Source of the DNA: Nothopassalora personata
Taxonomy: Eukaryota > Ascomycota > Dothideomycetes > Mycosphaerellales > Mycosphaerellaceae
Assembly (NCBI GenBank): GCA_033816765.1
Contig: CM066296.1
Location: 868,001-932,000 of the forward strand
Reading direction: 5' to 3'
DNA length: 64,000 bases
Below, piece after piece: positions 48,098 through 60,551 of the stretch. Every line of letters begins with the position of its first letter. Within the stretch, counting starts at the first letter, position 1. The notes beneath the pieces were generated by a model. That model was not told the origin of the DNA. It ran no database searches and saw only the letters and a list, made by a program, of their open reading frames with translations. The position numbers and the translations under genes were made by a program.

Positions 48098-50927
48098 ATG
48101 GAAGGGGTCTATAGGGATTCTATCCCTTATAAGGGGATAGAGGAATCGGAGGAAGGGGAAACACCTAAATCTAGTAAGGAAGGGAGAAGCGGAACTAGCG
48201 CCGCTAAATTAGGTATAGGTGTAGGAACGAACAGCACAATTAGAATAGATACTATAACTGCCCTCTTTAGACGATTGGCAGTAGCAATAGAAAACGCTAG
48301 CCCTCGCTTTCCACCTCTAGGAGGTGCTAAGAATCCGTTCTTTAATAGCACTAATGCTACTAAGTTGTAGGAGCGGTTTAGCGACCTAATAGACTAGTAT
48401 CCGCCTCGGGCATCCATTAAGAAGGATGATTTCTAGGGTAGGTTTAAGCGCAATTGCGAAACTACTATCCGGCGCGTAGTTATAAGGCTACCTAGGTGGC
48501 TCACTAATAAGGTACGTTTTAGGAGGGCGTTCTTATTAGAGTTCTTAAGGTTTAACGCCTACTCGATATTAGGGAGTCGGGAATATCTTAAGGAGATTGT
48601 TAGGGCGTAGTAAGGTAAGAGGCCTAAAGAACAAGATGTGAAGGAATTCATCCGCCTATTTGTATCCTTAAGTGACCTAATTGAGCCTAAGGATTTAGAT
48701 AACAGCTCCCGGAGTCGCCTTCTCCTTTAGGGATTGCTAGAGGCGGTCGCGAAAGCGGTCTATAAGGCTTACGGGCTTCACCTAAAGTAACCTAAGAAGT
48801 TTAGGGACTTTTAGAGGATCCTCGATGAAGCTACTAGTATCGCAGATAGTGAGGAGGGATAGAAAGCTATACATATAGATTTCCCTCTTACTTTACCTTA
48901 GCTATACCGCTTAGTCGTGAAGTAAATGCCGCGCCTTAAGCCTAAGATTAACACGCTTAAGAAGGCCACTTCTAGGACTGTTGTTAATAATGACCTTATC
49001 TAGAAGGTAGCTAAAATAAGCATACGTGCATACTAGCGCGGTCGCGTCGCGGACGCGGGTGCCTTCTACCCGAGTAAGAATTAACGCTCTATACAACCGG
49101 AGAGGCACGACCTAGATACTAAACTATAGGTTTACGTAATGTAGCGTCCCCTATCGCAGAATCGCGAATAGTCTAAAGCGATAGATGGTTGTTACTATAA
49201 CTGTAGCAGTTCGAAGCACTAGGCTAGTAACTGTAGGGCGATAAGGTCCTTAATATCTCGGGGCTACGTACACCTCGCCCCGAACAACTAGTAGTATCTA
49301 GGGAAGGAAGGCGATCCGCGTCCCACTAAGTTCAACTTTTAGAGGGACTATAGTAAACCGAAACTACTCTATATACTCCCTCTACTCGAAGAACATTATA
49401 GGCCGATCGAGTTTAATAACTAGTATGACATTTCTATACTACGTAAGTAATAGATAGGTAGGGACTACACTAGGGTAATAAAGGTTACGCCTCCTAATTA
49501 TTCTAAGCCCCCTCCTAACTTTAGGCATTTAATAGAGTATAGCCCTTAGGACGTACGGTCTAGCTAAATAGAGAAGGCTACTAGTACATATTAGGTCTCA
49601 TTCGGAGAAAGTAAAGTAGAGTAGGCGGTCAACTTGGGCGAGCTTAACGAGGTATCTACCTATCCTATATAGTCTAACAAAGTGAAAGGGAAGGCACCCG
49701 TAGGCATTCTAAAGAATTCGCACCCGAGGACCCGGTCCTTAGCCTAGGATCTACGAGCCCGAGCTAAGGCTACTAAGAAAGTTCGCCTACAATTGGAATA
49801 GGAGATCCGGTAAGCTAAGATTAACTAGTAGGAGGTTAAAATAATTAATGAAGTTAGTGGTTAAATGAGCGAAACTTAATCATTAGCTAAATCCGGGGTA
49901 ACCCTAGGAAGGGGAAATGATGCCTAAGTAAATAGATTAGGGAACGATGCTAATAAAGGACTGCCTAAGGATATGCCTATTAGTCCCGTAAACGCCCCCT
50001 TCGTATAAAGGAAGCGCATGTAGAATGCTAAGACTATAAGGATTAACAACTACGTCCGATAATATAGTTTAGCTAGTAATAGCCCGGTTATAAAGGAAGA
50101 GGGTATTATCTACTAGATTGATTAGATCCTCTAGATAACGTTTCCTAATGTAAACGCCTAAGATTGGTTTCGATATAGTCGCTAGTTCGAGGCTACCCTC
50201 TTGGGTCGCGTTACTAACACCCCTACTCTTTAGGAGAAGCTCGCTATAGTGCGACGCCTTATAGGAAAGGACCCTAAGGTTCGCACTAGACAAGTAGTTA
50301 CCTATAAAGATGAACCTAAGTATAATAAGGAGGTCTTCCGCGAAGATAGTTAGGCCTAGTATGTCGGAGTATATTTAACTATACTTTACTCTAAAGGAGC
50401 GGTCCCTACTACTAAGCTCTATAAGGACGTTAAGAAAATCGGGCTCTCTAGTGTCCTTAACAACTTTGCTATAGTCCCTAGTCCTTAGGTAGTAGCGGAG
50501 TTTAGGATAAATAAGAACTAGATTAGGTGCCTAATTAACGAGGGTTCCGAGGTGAATATTATCGGCTAGAGGAACGCTCATAGATTTAGGTTACTAGTAA
50601 TGTCGAGTGCTTAGCTTACCTTTCGAGGTACTAGAGGGCGGGCCTAGTTTAAAGGTGTTATAGGCAATTTAGATGTTTAGGTATTTAGGGTTTACTACTA
50701 AATGGACATGTTTATCTCCTCGGATCTAAACTTACTAACAATCCTAGGACGTCCGTAGGCCCGTAAGGTGCGACTTACTGCCCGTAACTGCGATAATAGT
50801 TTATAGGAGGGGACTATTACTAGCCGTAAAGGTAAAAGTGTTATGTTTACTGCCCTAGTTAGCTCGGATAGGTGTAAGACCCTTTAAGAACTGTTAAAAG
50901 CGTCGGGAAATAGAAGGGTAGGTTAAG
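48098..50927 (+). pseudogene. gag-pro: gag-pro of copy B (RIPped)
   Basis: Colinear with copy A 29-2,857. Frame-preserving at the three places where copy A has indels (about 48,730; about 49,995; about 50,880). Interrupted by many TAG/TAA stops from RIP. The GGGAAAT slip site is at 50,905-50,911, with a stem that has one mismatch. Confidence 0.9.
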
Positions 50928-53900
50928 TTATGGCGCTTAACCCACCGATTTGCTAAAGCCGGATTTAATAAAATTAGTGAGGTTCTCGCACTATCTCGGA
51001 AAAACCTCGGACTTTAATTTGCCGGTCCCGGGACCGGTAAATAGCTATAGTAAGGAAAACGGATACGACAACGACACGACGTATCTATAGGACGACACGA
51101 CGCATCTATAGGAACCCGGTAAGGCTCTAACGCCTAGCAACCATTCAGCTCACTTATTAGGATTACTTAGGACTACTAGAGTAAAGGAACGAGTTGCAGA
51201 AATTGGAATAGGCGCGTTTAAGGGAGATTCTATTACTAACGTTTATTTAGTTTAAGGGGATTAGCCTTCCGAGATCCTAAGGTAATCTATATTAAATGCT
51301 TAGGCACGAAAGCGATAAGTAGGCTAACATATAGCTAACATTAGGATGCCGTAGGTCTTTACGATATATAAGCGTAAGGCGGACAAGAAGAAGCTAGTAG
51401 ACGCGAGCGTTTACGAACGCCTAGAATTACGAGTTAAGGGAGATATAGAATAGAAGCGTAGGGCGCTGTACCTAGAATCTAAGATGCCTAAAGGACAAGG
51501 ACCGTTTAATAGGAAGTACTTAACTAAGAAATTCTTAAGTATTAAGCGAGGTAGCCGGATTACGCTAGAACGACTTACCTTAATTAAGGTTAGTATTAAG
51601 CTATTACTAATAGAAAGGGCCTTATTTGATAAGATGCTCTACAACCGGGAGGCAGTCCTCGCTTAGGATTTTAGTTATATAAGGCAAATTAGGCACGACG
51701 TTATACTACCTTAGAAGATTAATACGGTCCCTTATAGGCCATGGTAGGCACGCCCTATCCGGCTGTACCTAAGTCTTAGGGCAATTGTTAAGCGCATAAT
51801 TAGAGCCCGGATTAAGAACAACATCCTAGAATACTTATAAGGGGCATATTCTAATAGCTAGTTCCTAGTCGTAAAGAAGGTTAATGCCTCTAGAAGCGAT
51901 GTGCTATATCGGTTAATTAACTTAGCTATACTCCTAAATAAGGTTACTATACGCGATGCTAACATTCTACCGGACACGGATAGCTTCTTAGAGGATTTTA
52001 CCGGTTACCGAGTCGCTTCACTTGTAGACCTGTTTTTAGGTTATAATTAGATCACTTTAGATAAGTCCTACCGGGACTTAATAGCCTTCATAACCCCTCT
52101 TAGCCTAGTACGCAACACGACTCTACCTTAAGGAGCTACTAATTTAGTTGCTTAGTTCGTGCGTGCGGTAACAAAGATTCTACTTAATTATATCTCGTAT
52201 CGAGTAAAGCCGTTTCTCGATAACATCGGTATTAAGGGACTAACTAAGGACTATAGGAATGCCGAAGTAGAGCCTAGGCTAAGGAGATAGGTCGTTAAGC
52301 ACATCGTCTCCCTAGATCTAGTTCTTGCTAATCTAGAGAGAGCTAGTACGGTAGTTACTAGAGGCAAATCCTAATAGTTATATAAAAAGCTTAAGATTGT
52401 TAGGTACGTTACTAGCCCGGATGGTCGCTATCCTAATTTAAAGGTTGTAGCTAAGATCCTAGACTAGCCTACGCCTACCTGTATTAAGGAGGTCCGTACC
52501 TATGTGGGGCTATGTATGTACTTCCGGATATAGATCCCCTAGTTCGTTATTATCGCTCGACTAATGTATAAGCTACTAAAGAAGGACGCCGAGTTCACCT
52601 AGATAGAAAATGAGCAGTTCTTAAAAGAAGAGGTTACTAGATACCTTATGTAGGCTCTAGCCTTAGTTACCCTCTACTACTTACCTAGTGCTAGGTCTAT
52701 CTTTATCTTAGTTAATGCTAGCGGTACTAGATAGGGATGTATCGTTTCTTAAGAATTAATAGACAGTACTCGACGGCGTTACCTGGTGCGATATAAGAGT
52801 GGAATCTAGAACGCGTTAGAATCTAGATATAATGCTAGTAAGCGAGAATGCCTTAGGGTCCTTAAGGGGCTTAAGAAGATCTAGAGATATGTTACTAGCG
52901 TTAATTTTGTCCTTAAGGTTAATGCTAAGACACTTATATAGCAACTTAACCGGCCGGCTTCGGACCTGCCTAACTCGGTAATAGCCCGGTAGGTCGCATA
53001 GATTAGGCTATTTACGTTCGAGGTAAAGCACGTTATAGGGACTAGGCATACTAGCCTAGATGCCCTATCTCGTAGGCCCTCTACACCTTAGGAACCTAGG
53101 GAAGCTAACGAAGACGAAGTCGACCAGATAATTGATAATAAGCTATTCGGGTACCCGGAGCCGGTCGACACCTATATAGTTAAAATCTAGAAAACACGAC
53201 ATCTCGGGGACTAATATTCTAAAAGCTCTTAGCAACTTACTTAGGTTATAGAAACTAGGACCCGGCCCGATAGTGTTACCCGTACTAAGTACCGGCGACT
53301 AGTAAAGAAGAGCGTTAATTTCTTTATCCGGGACTAATTGCTATTCTTCTAGAAACGCCGAGGAGCACCGTTATAACTTGTGATTAACGATAATAAGGCT
53401 TAGAAGGAGATCGTTATAGAATGCTATAAAAGACACGGTCATCGTAGCGCTAAGGTCGTGTATAACCTTATTTCCGATCGGTATTACTAGGACGGGTGCT
53501 TCGCCGATGTCTCTACGTAGGTTCGAAGTTGTGCTCCTTATAGGTTTCGCGAAGGCAACTAGCGCGCTAGTAAGCTTCACTTATCGAGCCCTTAGGTCAT
53601 TAGTAAGAAGTGGTACTCGGACCCCGTCTAGGTACATAAAAATAGATACCTCCTAGTTACGCGCGAAGTACTTAGCAACTGGATCGAGGCTAGAGTAACG
53701 AGGGTACCTCCTAGCTCCAAGACGGTTACTAAGTTTCTATACGAAGATGTCTTCTATAGGCACGGCTACTATGCTAAAATTGTGCTTAATAAGGCTACGG
53801 TTTATACGGCTAAGGTTAAGCGGTTACTCGTAGGGCTTAGTGTTCGAAGGATCCGAATATTACCGTACTATCCGTAGTCTAATGCTCCGGTCGAGGCTAG

Positions 53901-54726
53901 ACACCGTCCGATTCTTATAGCGTTAGTAAAGCTCATAAGGAACACATACCGCGGATAGGAGCAATAGGTACCCGCTATGTTATAGGCTAATAGGACCACG
54001 ACCTGTCGTACTACTAGAATAACGCTAGCTTAGGTCCTATATAGCTATCGTACGATTCTACTAATTGAGGTTAAGCACCCGACGTAGGCGAATTACTAAT
54101 GGGGATCGGTAAGAACGACTAAGGACCTACTTACTATACGTGCGCGTTAACTCTAGGCTCGAGACCTTAGTTTAGAAGAGCTACATACTCGAAGGAAGCG
54201 ACTAAGAGAACTTAGTAAGGACTACTTTAATTCTTACCGGAATGTTAACTCTATTAGTTTCTAGGAGGGCGACCTTATTATAAGATTAGATAAGCTATAT
54301 AAGGATAACTTCTTACGTAAGATTGGTTACCGATAGTAAGGTCTATATCGGGTGTCTAGTGTCTCTAGGGAGTTTAGTACCTATATTCTTAAGGAACTAG
54401 ATAGCACACTAGTAAAGGGTGTTTAGGCACGAGAAAACCTTAAGCTAGTTCTAGAGCTTCGCCCGGATAACATAGGAGTACCGAACTTAGATGATAGGAC
54501 CGATCTCGTAGTAGGGGAGGGAGAAGTCGCTAATAGCGTCGCTAATAGTAAAGACAGTAGTAATTCGAACGAGATCGAGCCTATCGCCGACGAAGACGTG
54601 CTACCTATAGGAGTTAATAAAAAGGGATCGTATCCTAAACCGGAATCTAAGAAGCTATAGGTTAGGCCTTATAACCTTTCTATAGCCGAAATTTCATAGT
54701 TTAGTAGGATCGAGGCTAAGAACTAA
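50911..54726 (+). pseudogene. pol: pol of copy B (RIPped)
   Basis: Colinear with copy A pol, including the palindrome near 51,020. Small expansions are present (a repeated GACACGACG stretch near 51,070-51,110 and a repeated GTCGCTAATAG near 54,530). Many stops. Confidence 0.92.
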
Positions 54727-55304
54727 TTAGTTAGTAATAGCGTATAGAGTTCACTTTCCTTAGGTATGTGTTGCATATGCCCTTTAGTTTATTAGGCCGA
54801 TTCGGTTATCTAGACTTTACTTTATAGGGTGTTCTTACCTTAGTTAGACCTCAGTTAGTAGAGTTACATTTACCGGTCCCGGCATGCCCCTACCGAATGC
54901 TCACCTAGGTAGTTACTAGCACTGGTTTTCGGTTATATGTAGGGTTATCGGACCTTTAGTATAACCTTAATAGCACTACTCTTACCACTTATAAGACCGG
55001 TCTCGGCGCTACTACCTTACAACGGTTATAGGGACATACGCTAAGAGGCATACTTAAGCGTAGCTCTCTACCTACTACTTCCTCTCTTTTTCTTTAAACA
55101 CTAACACTATTACTAGAGCTACTAACACATCCATCTACTACTACACACATTAGACGGTTCTTTAGCCTCTCTCTCTCTTTACGACCTTAACCTTCTTTAA
55201 AGCCCCTACCCTAATACTAAGCTTTTAAAGCTTACTATCACTCTAGAGTAGTACTACGAGATAGCTAGCTCTTACGATCTTACTAATAGCGAATCCTAGT
55301 TATT

Positions 55305-58214
55305 ATAGCTTTAGCTAGTCTATCGTCACGCCCGGCTAGCTCGAGCATAGCGCTTACTAGTACTATTACTAGTCTTACCCGCCTACCTTAGACCTTATTC
55401 GAGTCTCTTCGCCTACCGGACAACGTTAAGCATGTCCTTACTAACACGAATACGCCGAAGTCCGCCGCTAATGTTATGTTCCGAGAGCTTAGTCCTTAGA
55501 AGCGGGTCGAGGTGTTAAAGGACTTCTATAAGGGCTTCGAGAAGGTGTTCGAAGACTGCTCCGTCTAGGTTAACCTATTTTTCGAGGAAGTTGAGAGCGG
55601 CATAGGCAAGAGCTACTAGGATAAATTCCTTAGTAATAAGAAGCTCGATGTCTTGTTTCCTATCGTCGGTAAGATTCGTAAGACCGGTTTAGAGATTCGT
55701 AACCGAGAGAAGACTCTTCGAGCTACGCTTACCCGCTACTAGCTATAGTAGATAGACAATAAGATTCTTAATCGACGCGTCATCTCCGAGCTTTATAGTA
55801 CTAATAGCGGGCGCCGCTAGTTCACGGCCTTTATTAATAAGTACCTAGATTATAGTAGGGCTGTTAGTAGAATTTAGAGGGCACTAATCTAGCGTATAAG
55901 GATCGGCCGTAAGGGCATAGATCGTAAGCGAATTCTAGAGCCTAGCGATCTTACCCAGTACGATAGGGAGGCTAAAGCACGTAGCATTAATCCGTAGTCG
56001 GCTAAGAGTAGGGAGATTATTAGAAGACACCGCCTAGCCGTCTATAAGGATAGCCTTCTATACTTTATAGAGGGTACTATTACTAAGAAGTCCGCGTCCC
56101 CGGAGGATGGTATAGCTTAACCTAGACTATCTAGCTAATAATAGCCTTAGCTACGTTAGCTACCGGGTAGTAAAGGCAAAGGACGTGTAAAGAGTACTAC
56201 GCTAACTCTACTAGCCTCTACCTAGCCTACAGTCCTATCGAGAGGCGGTCGTAAGTCGAGTCGACTTAAGCAGCTCCGTATAGGCGAGAGTATAGGTAAG
56301 GGTATAACTGCGCCTACTCGATCCTCGCCTAACCGAACGCTAGATAGCGCACCTATACGCGAGGGCAGTCCGCTAGGTATACCGGTTAGCACCCTACGAT
56401 CTACTCCGGCCCTAACTAAGAATAGTAATCCGATACTTACTATGTTACCTTCGGCTATAATTAGGGATATATTAGTCTTTAAGGATTAGATCCTATAAGA
56501 AGACGAGGCCCTCCGGATTAAGCGCGCTAACTGCACCTACAATAAGCGGTATTGTAGCATTAAGTTTAGAAACTCGATTAATGTAGATAGCATTAACTAG
56601 CTACCTAAGCACCGGATAGCGGGCCTTAAGATGCTCGAATATGCTGTCTCGGACGTTCTTAAGAGGGATGGTAAGGTTAGCGCTATAATGTGCGATTAGT
56701 ATATTCGAGATTTCTACTATAAGGCCCTCTACTTCGTTACGAATCCCGGTATTACCGCTAATACCCTATGTAAGCGCGCGCTTAAGGTCTAAGACTAGCT
56801 CTTTAAAGGTAAGAGTTTTTCAGCTATTAAGGTGAAGAATAGGTCGTGGTTTCGCCCTAATAAGCGTAGTTAGAAGACTGTTAACCCGCTTAGCTACCTC
56901 CGCGTTCGAGGCAAAGTCGGCACTACGAGTAGTATCGTTACGTATGCTAAATATAACTAGATCCTCGACAAATTCGGCATTAATAAAGCTAACTAAGCCG
57001 ATCTTAATAGCACCGGTACCTACATTAATAGTAACATGCTATACTAGTATAATAACGCTAAACTAGCACCGCGGGTTAAATTAGTTAGAGAAATGATAAG
57101 TCGAGAATTCGACGTGTACCGATAGTACCTACGAGAATTAAACAAGGTTAGTAACGGCGGCGTCTACTAGAACATGTAGTATTCTCTAAGCTAATAGATT
57201 ATGCGACAAGACCCCGGGCTATAGCTCTTATAAGTAGCGCTACACCCTTAACACTGTACTCGGTTTATCTCCTTCCCTAGGCCTACGATTTTTAGCTTTA
57301 ATAGGGCTTATTAGGGGGGTGACGCGAACACTATGGTGTAGTATGCTAGGGTCGACTTAAACCTCGAAATTGAAAACTACTAGACTAGTAACCGGCTTAA
57401 CATGCTATACTCTCTTAACCTAGAGGGCACTAGTGGGCCGGAGTTTTTACACGGTTTTTATAAGAAAGGGAATGCTAGAGAGTTTATCTAGTAGTACTAG
57501 ATTAACGACTACATAGAAGACGGCCGATTTAAGCGTTTCTTCTCGGTTAGGGTCTAGAATTACCTAAGTAAGAATAGCATTAGCTGGTTTAGAGAGGACC
57601 TAAGCGCTAGGCAAATGCGGGTAACTACTATAGGCGTCCTAATAAGGTAGGCCGTATATAAGAAGACGCTACGTTAGATTAACCCTTATTTTATCGAGAT
57701 CCGCGACGACGACTATCTTAAACTCTAGAGAAGCTAGAGCATGCACTAGGTGATAGACCTCTATCGTAACTTTAAGACGCTAAGTAAAAGCGCTATAGGG
57801 TTTAAGTATTGACGCCTAGTACCCGGCTATCCTTTTCCTACGGCCGTATACCTTAGTAGCATTAGCCCTCTATCCGATGCCCTAGCGGGTTTGAAGTCTT
57901 AGAACGATAACGAAGTTATCCTTAATGCTAGAAGGTAGCTTAATGCTACGGTCCGCCTAGACTCGGAGCTCTTCTATAAGAAGATGCATAATTGGCGCGT
58001 CCGAGCTATAAAATTGATAGATAAGTAGCTTAGCTTAGTTACTACTCTCGAGTAGATGTGCTTTATAAGCGAAGGGCGTAATAAGAGCTTCTTCCGCAAC
58101 TACCATAGGAACTTTACTAACTAGCCACTTAGGGACGCGTCTAGTAAGACTAGGGTTAGCTACGATAACGAGTAGGTCTAGACAAAGGAGTTGTGTAAGA
58201 CTAAGTGGAACTAA
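55305..58214 (+). pseudogene. ORF3 of copy B (RIPped)
   Basis: Colinear with ORF3 of copy A; the ATG is now ATA at 55,305. Six G's at 57,313-57,318 keep the two halves in one frame, whereas copy A has seven. The upstream palindrome near 54,870 is truncated by a deletion that removes its right half and the TCACGTGA box. Confidence 0.88.
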
Positions 58215-58808
58215 GTAGTTAGTACGGGTCTATAGGCTCCTAGTTTCTAGTTAATTTCCGGCTATAGCTGTAGCCTATGGGATTCTAGTTCTAATTCTAG
58301 TTCTGATTCTAGTTCTAATTCTTCGGGTATAGGTGCTTCTAGTCCTTAGATCTTACTTGTTTCTTATAGTTACTTATCTTCCCTTAACTCACCTTCTAGC
58401 TACGCGGTGGATTCGTCTTTAGATTTATCAGGTTACTAGTACTGACGCTTACTTGTCTTATAAGTGGCGTTTACGTTATTCGACCATCTAGCCCGCTCGA
58501 TTAATGCTAACATAGCTATCCATTCCCTCGCCAGTTTCGTAGTATACGTTAGTATAGTACGACGGATGCGAGTCGCGGTTATTAACGTTATTATTACGGT
58601 CTCTATTAGAAGGATCCTTTCGATCTTCACAAACTGTCGCTAGTAGGCCCTAGGACTGCCTAACATCTTGTATGTTAAGCTAAATAGTAGGATAAGCTAC
58701 TATGCTACTATAAGACTACCTTAGCTTATAGCGACTAATTAAGCTACCTATAATACCCGGGCTTACTGCTTTAGAACCTAAGGACAGGTTCGTAATGGGG
58801 GAGGATAT

Positions 58809-59200
58809 ATTAACGACTAATTAGTTGTGTTAACCTTAGGTTTAGTTATATTAACCTTAGGTTTAGAGGGAGGGTTCCTTAGGTCCAACTTGCCCCTATT
58901 TTATTTAGGTTTAATTGGACATTTAGGTGAGCTAGCGGGACTAGTATAGCTGTTGAGATATATACTACGTAGTTGAGTATTGTAAGCGTAGCATTAAGGT
59001 AACAATTCAATTTATACCTCTCGAGTAGAGGGTATAGGGGTTTAGGTCCGCCAATCCTCTTGTTTTATCCGGCTACTACGCTACTCGTCACGTGACCTGA
59101 TTTCACGGTCCCGGGACCGGCAAATACCTCTGCTTACATAAGCGCCGCTCCACACCACCACAACTTAGACAGGCCTACATAGGGTGGTTAGTAGACATTA
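58809..59200 (+). repeat. 3' LTR of copy B (392 bp)
   Basis: Starts ATTAACGAC after GGGGGAGGATAT; ends GTAGACATTA. The palindrome and a TCACGTGA box are retained near 59,096-59,130. Confidence 0.9.
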
Positions 59201-59421
59201 GTAGTTAGCAGCAGAGTAGAGTAAGAGATTAATCTTCAACTAGCTAATAGCTATAGGGCATGTAGCAATATATTAGGAACTAATGTGTTAATTGTGTTAG
59301 ATGTCTATCTAAGCTAAAGGGGAGAGAAGGTGTCTTCCGATAAGCTAAGTTATCGTAGATGCCTTAGGCTATTAGATCATAACCTAACTGTTAGCTCCCC
59401 TTAAGATGCTACATCTTAACA
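59201..59421 (-). repeat. 5' LTR of copia D, remainder (split by copy B)
   Basis: Matches the left LTR of D from the GTAGT duplication to CTTAACA at 59,415-59,421. Followed by GTAAT and copy C sequence. Confidence 0.9.
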
Positions 59422-60509
59422 GTAATCTAATTATAACCTAAAAACAGGTCTATAAGTAAAGTAACTCGGCACCCGGTAAAATCCTCTAAGAAGCTATCCG
59501 TGTCCGGTAGAATGTTAGCATCGCGTATAGTAACCTTATTTAGGAGTATAGCTAAGTTAATTAACCGATATAGCATATCGCTTCTAGAGGCATTAACCTT
59601 CTTTACGACTAGGAACTAGCTATTAGAATATGCCCCTTATAAGTATTCTAGGATGTTGTTCTTAATCCGGGCTCTAATTATGCGCTTAACAATTGCCCTA
59701 AGACTTAGGTACAGCCGGATAGGGCGTGCCTACCATGGCCTATAAGGGACCGTATTAATCTTCTAAGGTAGTATAACGTCGTGCCTAATTTGCCTTATAT
59801 AACTAAAATCCTAAGCGAGGACTGCCTCCCGGTTGTAGAGCATCTTATCGAATAAGGCCCTTTCTATTAGTAATAGCTTAATACTAACCTTAATTAAGGT
59901 AAGTCGTTCTAGCGTAATCCGGCTACCTCGCTTAATACTTAAGAATTTCTTAGTTAAGTACTTCCCGTTAAACGGACCTTGTCCTTTAGGCATCTTAGAC
60001 TCTAGGTATAGCGCCCTACGCTTCTATTCTATATCTCCCTTAACTCGTAATTCTAGGCGCTCGTAAACGCTCGCGTCTACTAGCTTCTTCTTATCCGCCT
60101 TACGCTTATATATCGTAAAGACCTACGGCATCCCAATGTTAGCTATATGTTAGCCTACTTATTACTTCCGTGCCTAAGCATTTAATGTAGATTGCCTTAA
60201 GATCTCGGAGGGCTAATCCCCTTAAACTAAATAAACATTAGTAATAGAATCTCCCTAAAACGCCCCTATTTCAATTTCTATAACTCGCTCCTTTATTCTA
60301 GCACTCCTAAGCAATCCTAATAAGTAAGCTAAATGGTTGCTAGGTATTAGAGCCTTGCCGGGTTCCTATAGATACGTCGTGTCGTAGTCGTACCCGTTTT
60401 CCTTACCATAGCTATTTACCGGTCCCGGGACCGGTAAATTAAAGTCCGAGGTTTCTCCGAGATAGTGCGAGAACCTTACTAATTTTATTAAATCCGGCTT
60501 TAGCAAATC

Positions 60510-60551
60510 GGTAGGTTAAGCGCCGTAACTTAACCTACCCTTCTATTTCCC
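60510..60551 (-). promoter_or_regulatory. Frameshift signal in copy C
   Basis: Minus strand: GGGAAAT (60,545-60,551), then an 11-bp perfect stem GGTAGGTTAAG / CTTAACCTACC. Two stem positions differ from copy A on both arms, so pairing is kept. Confidence 0.7.

Larger units (their letters stand above)
46540..59200 (+). mobile_element. Gypsy-type copy B, full length but RIPped
   Basis: Complete A-family element, 12.66 kb including a 760-bp insertion in its 5' LTR. LTR 46,540-47,706, leader with AAGGT-type repeats, gag-pro, pol, ORF3, polypurine tract and 3' LTR 58,809-59,200. Bounded by target duplication GTAGT. Almost every difference from copy A is C-to-T or G-to-A in CpA/TpG context (for example CAG to TAG and TGG to TAG), so it is RIP-inactivated. 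It preserves frame lengths that copy A has lost. Confidence 0.95.
38764..59421 (-). mobile_element. Ty1/copia element D (RIPped), carrying nested insertions
   Basis: Flanked by the target duplication GTAAT (38,759-38,763 and 59,422-59,426) inside copy C's RT region. Its own sequence is about 5.6 kb after removing E (43,104-45,476) and B (46,540-59,200). On the minus strand, gag begins near 45,963 and holds a copia-type gag and a RIP-damaged CCHC knuckle near 42,930-42,975. RT shows YIDNILIAT (YVDD-type box) near 40,070-40,115, and RNase H shows the EAKYIAINA block near 39,425-39,480. RT lying 3' of the integrase region and these motifs indicate Ty1/copia. Many stops; inactive. Confidence 0.9.

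Noticed and set aside
59201..59421. A solo LTR
   Set aside because: It is the second half of copia D's right LTR; the first 31 bp are at 46,509-46,539 on the other side of copy B, with GTAGT duplicated.
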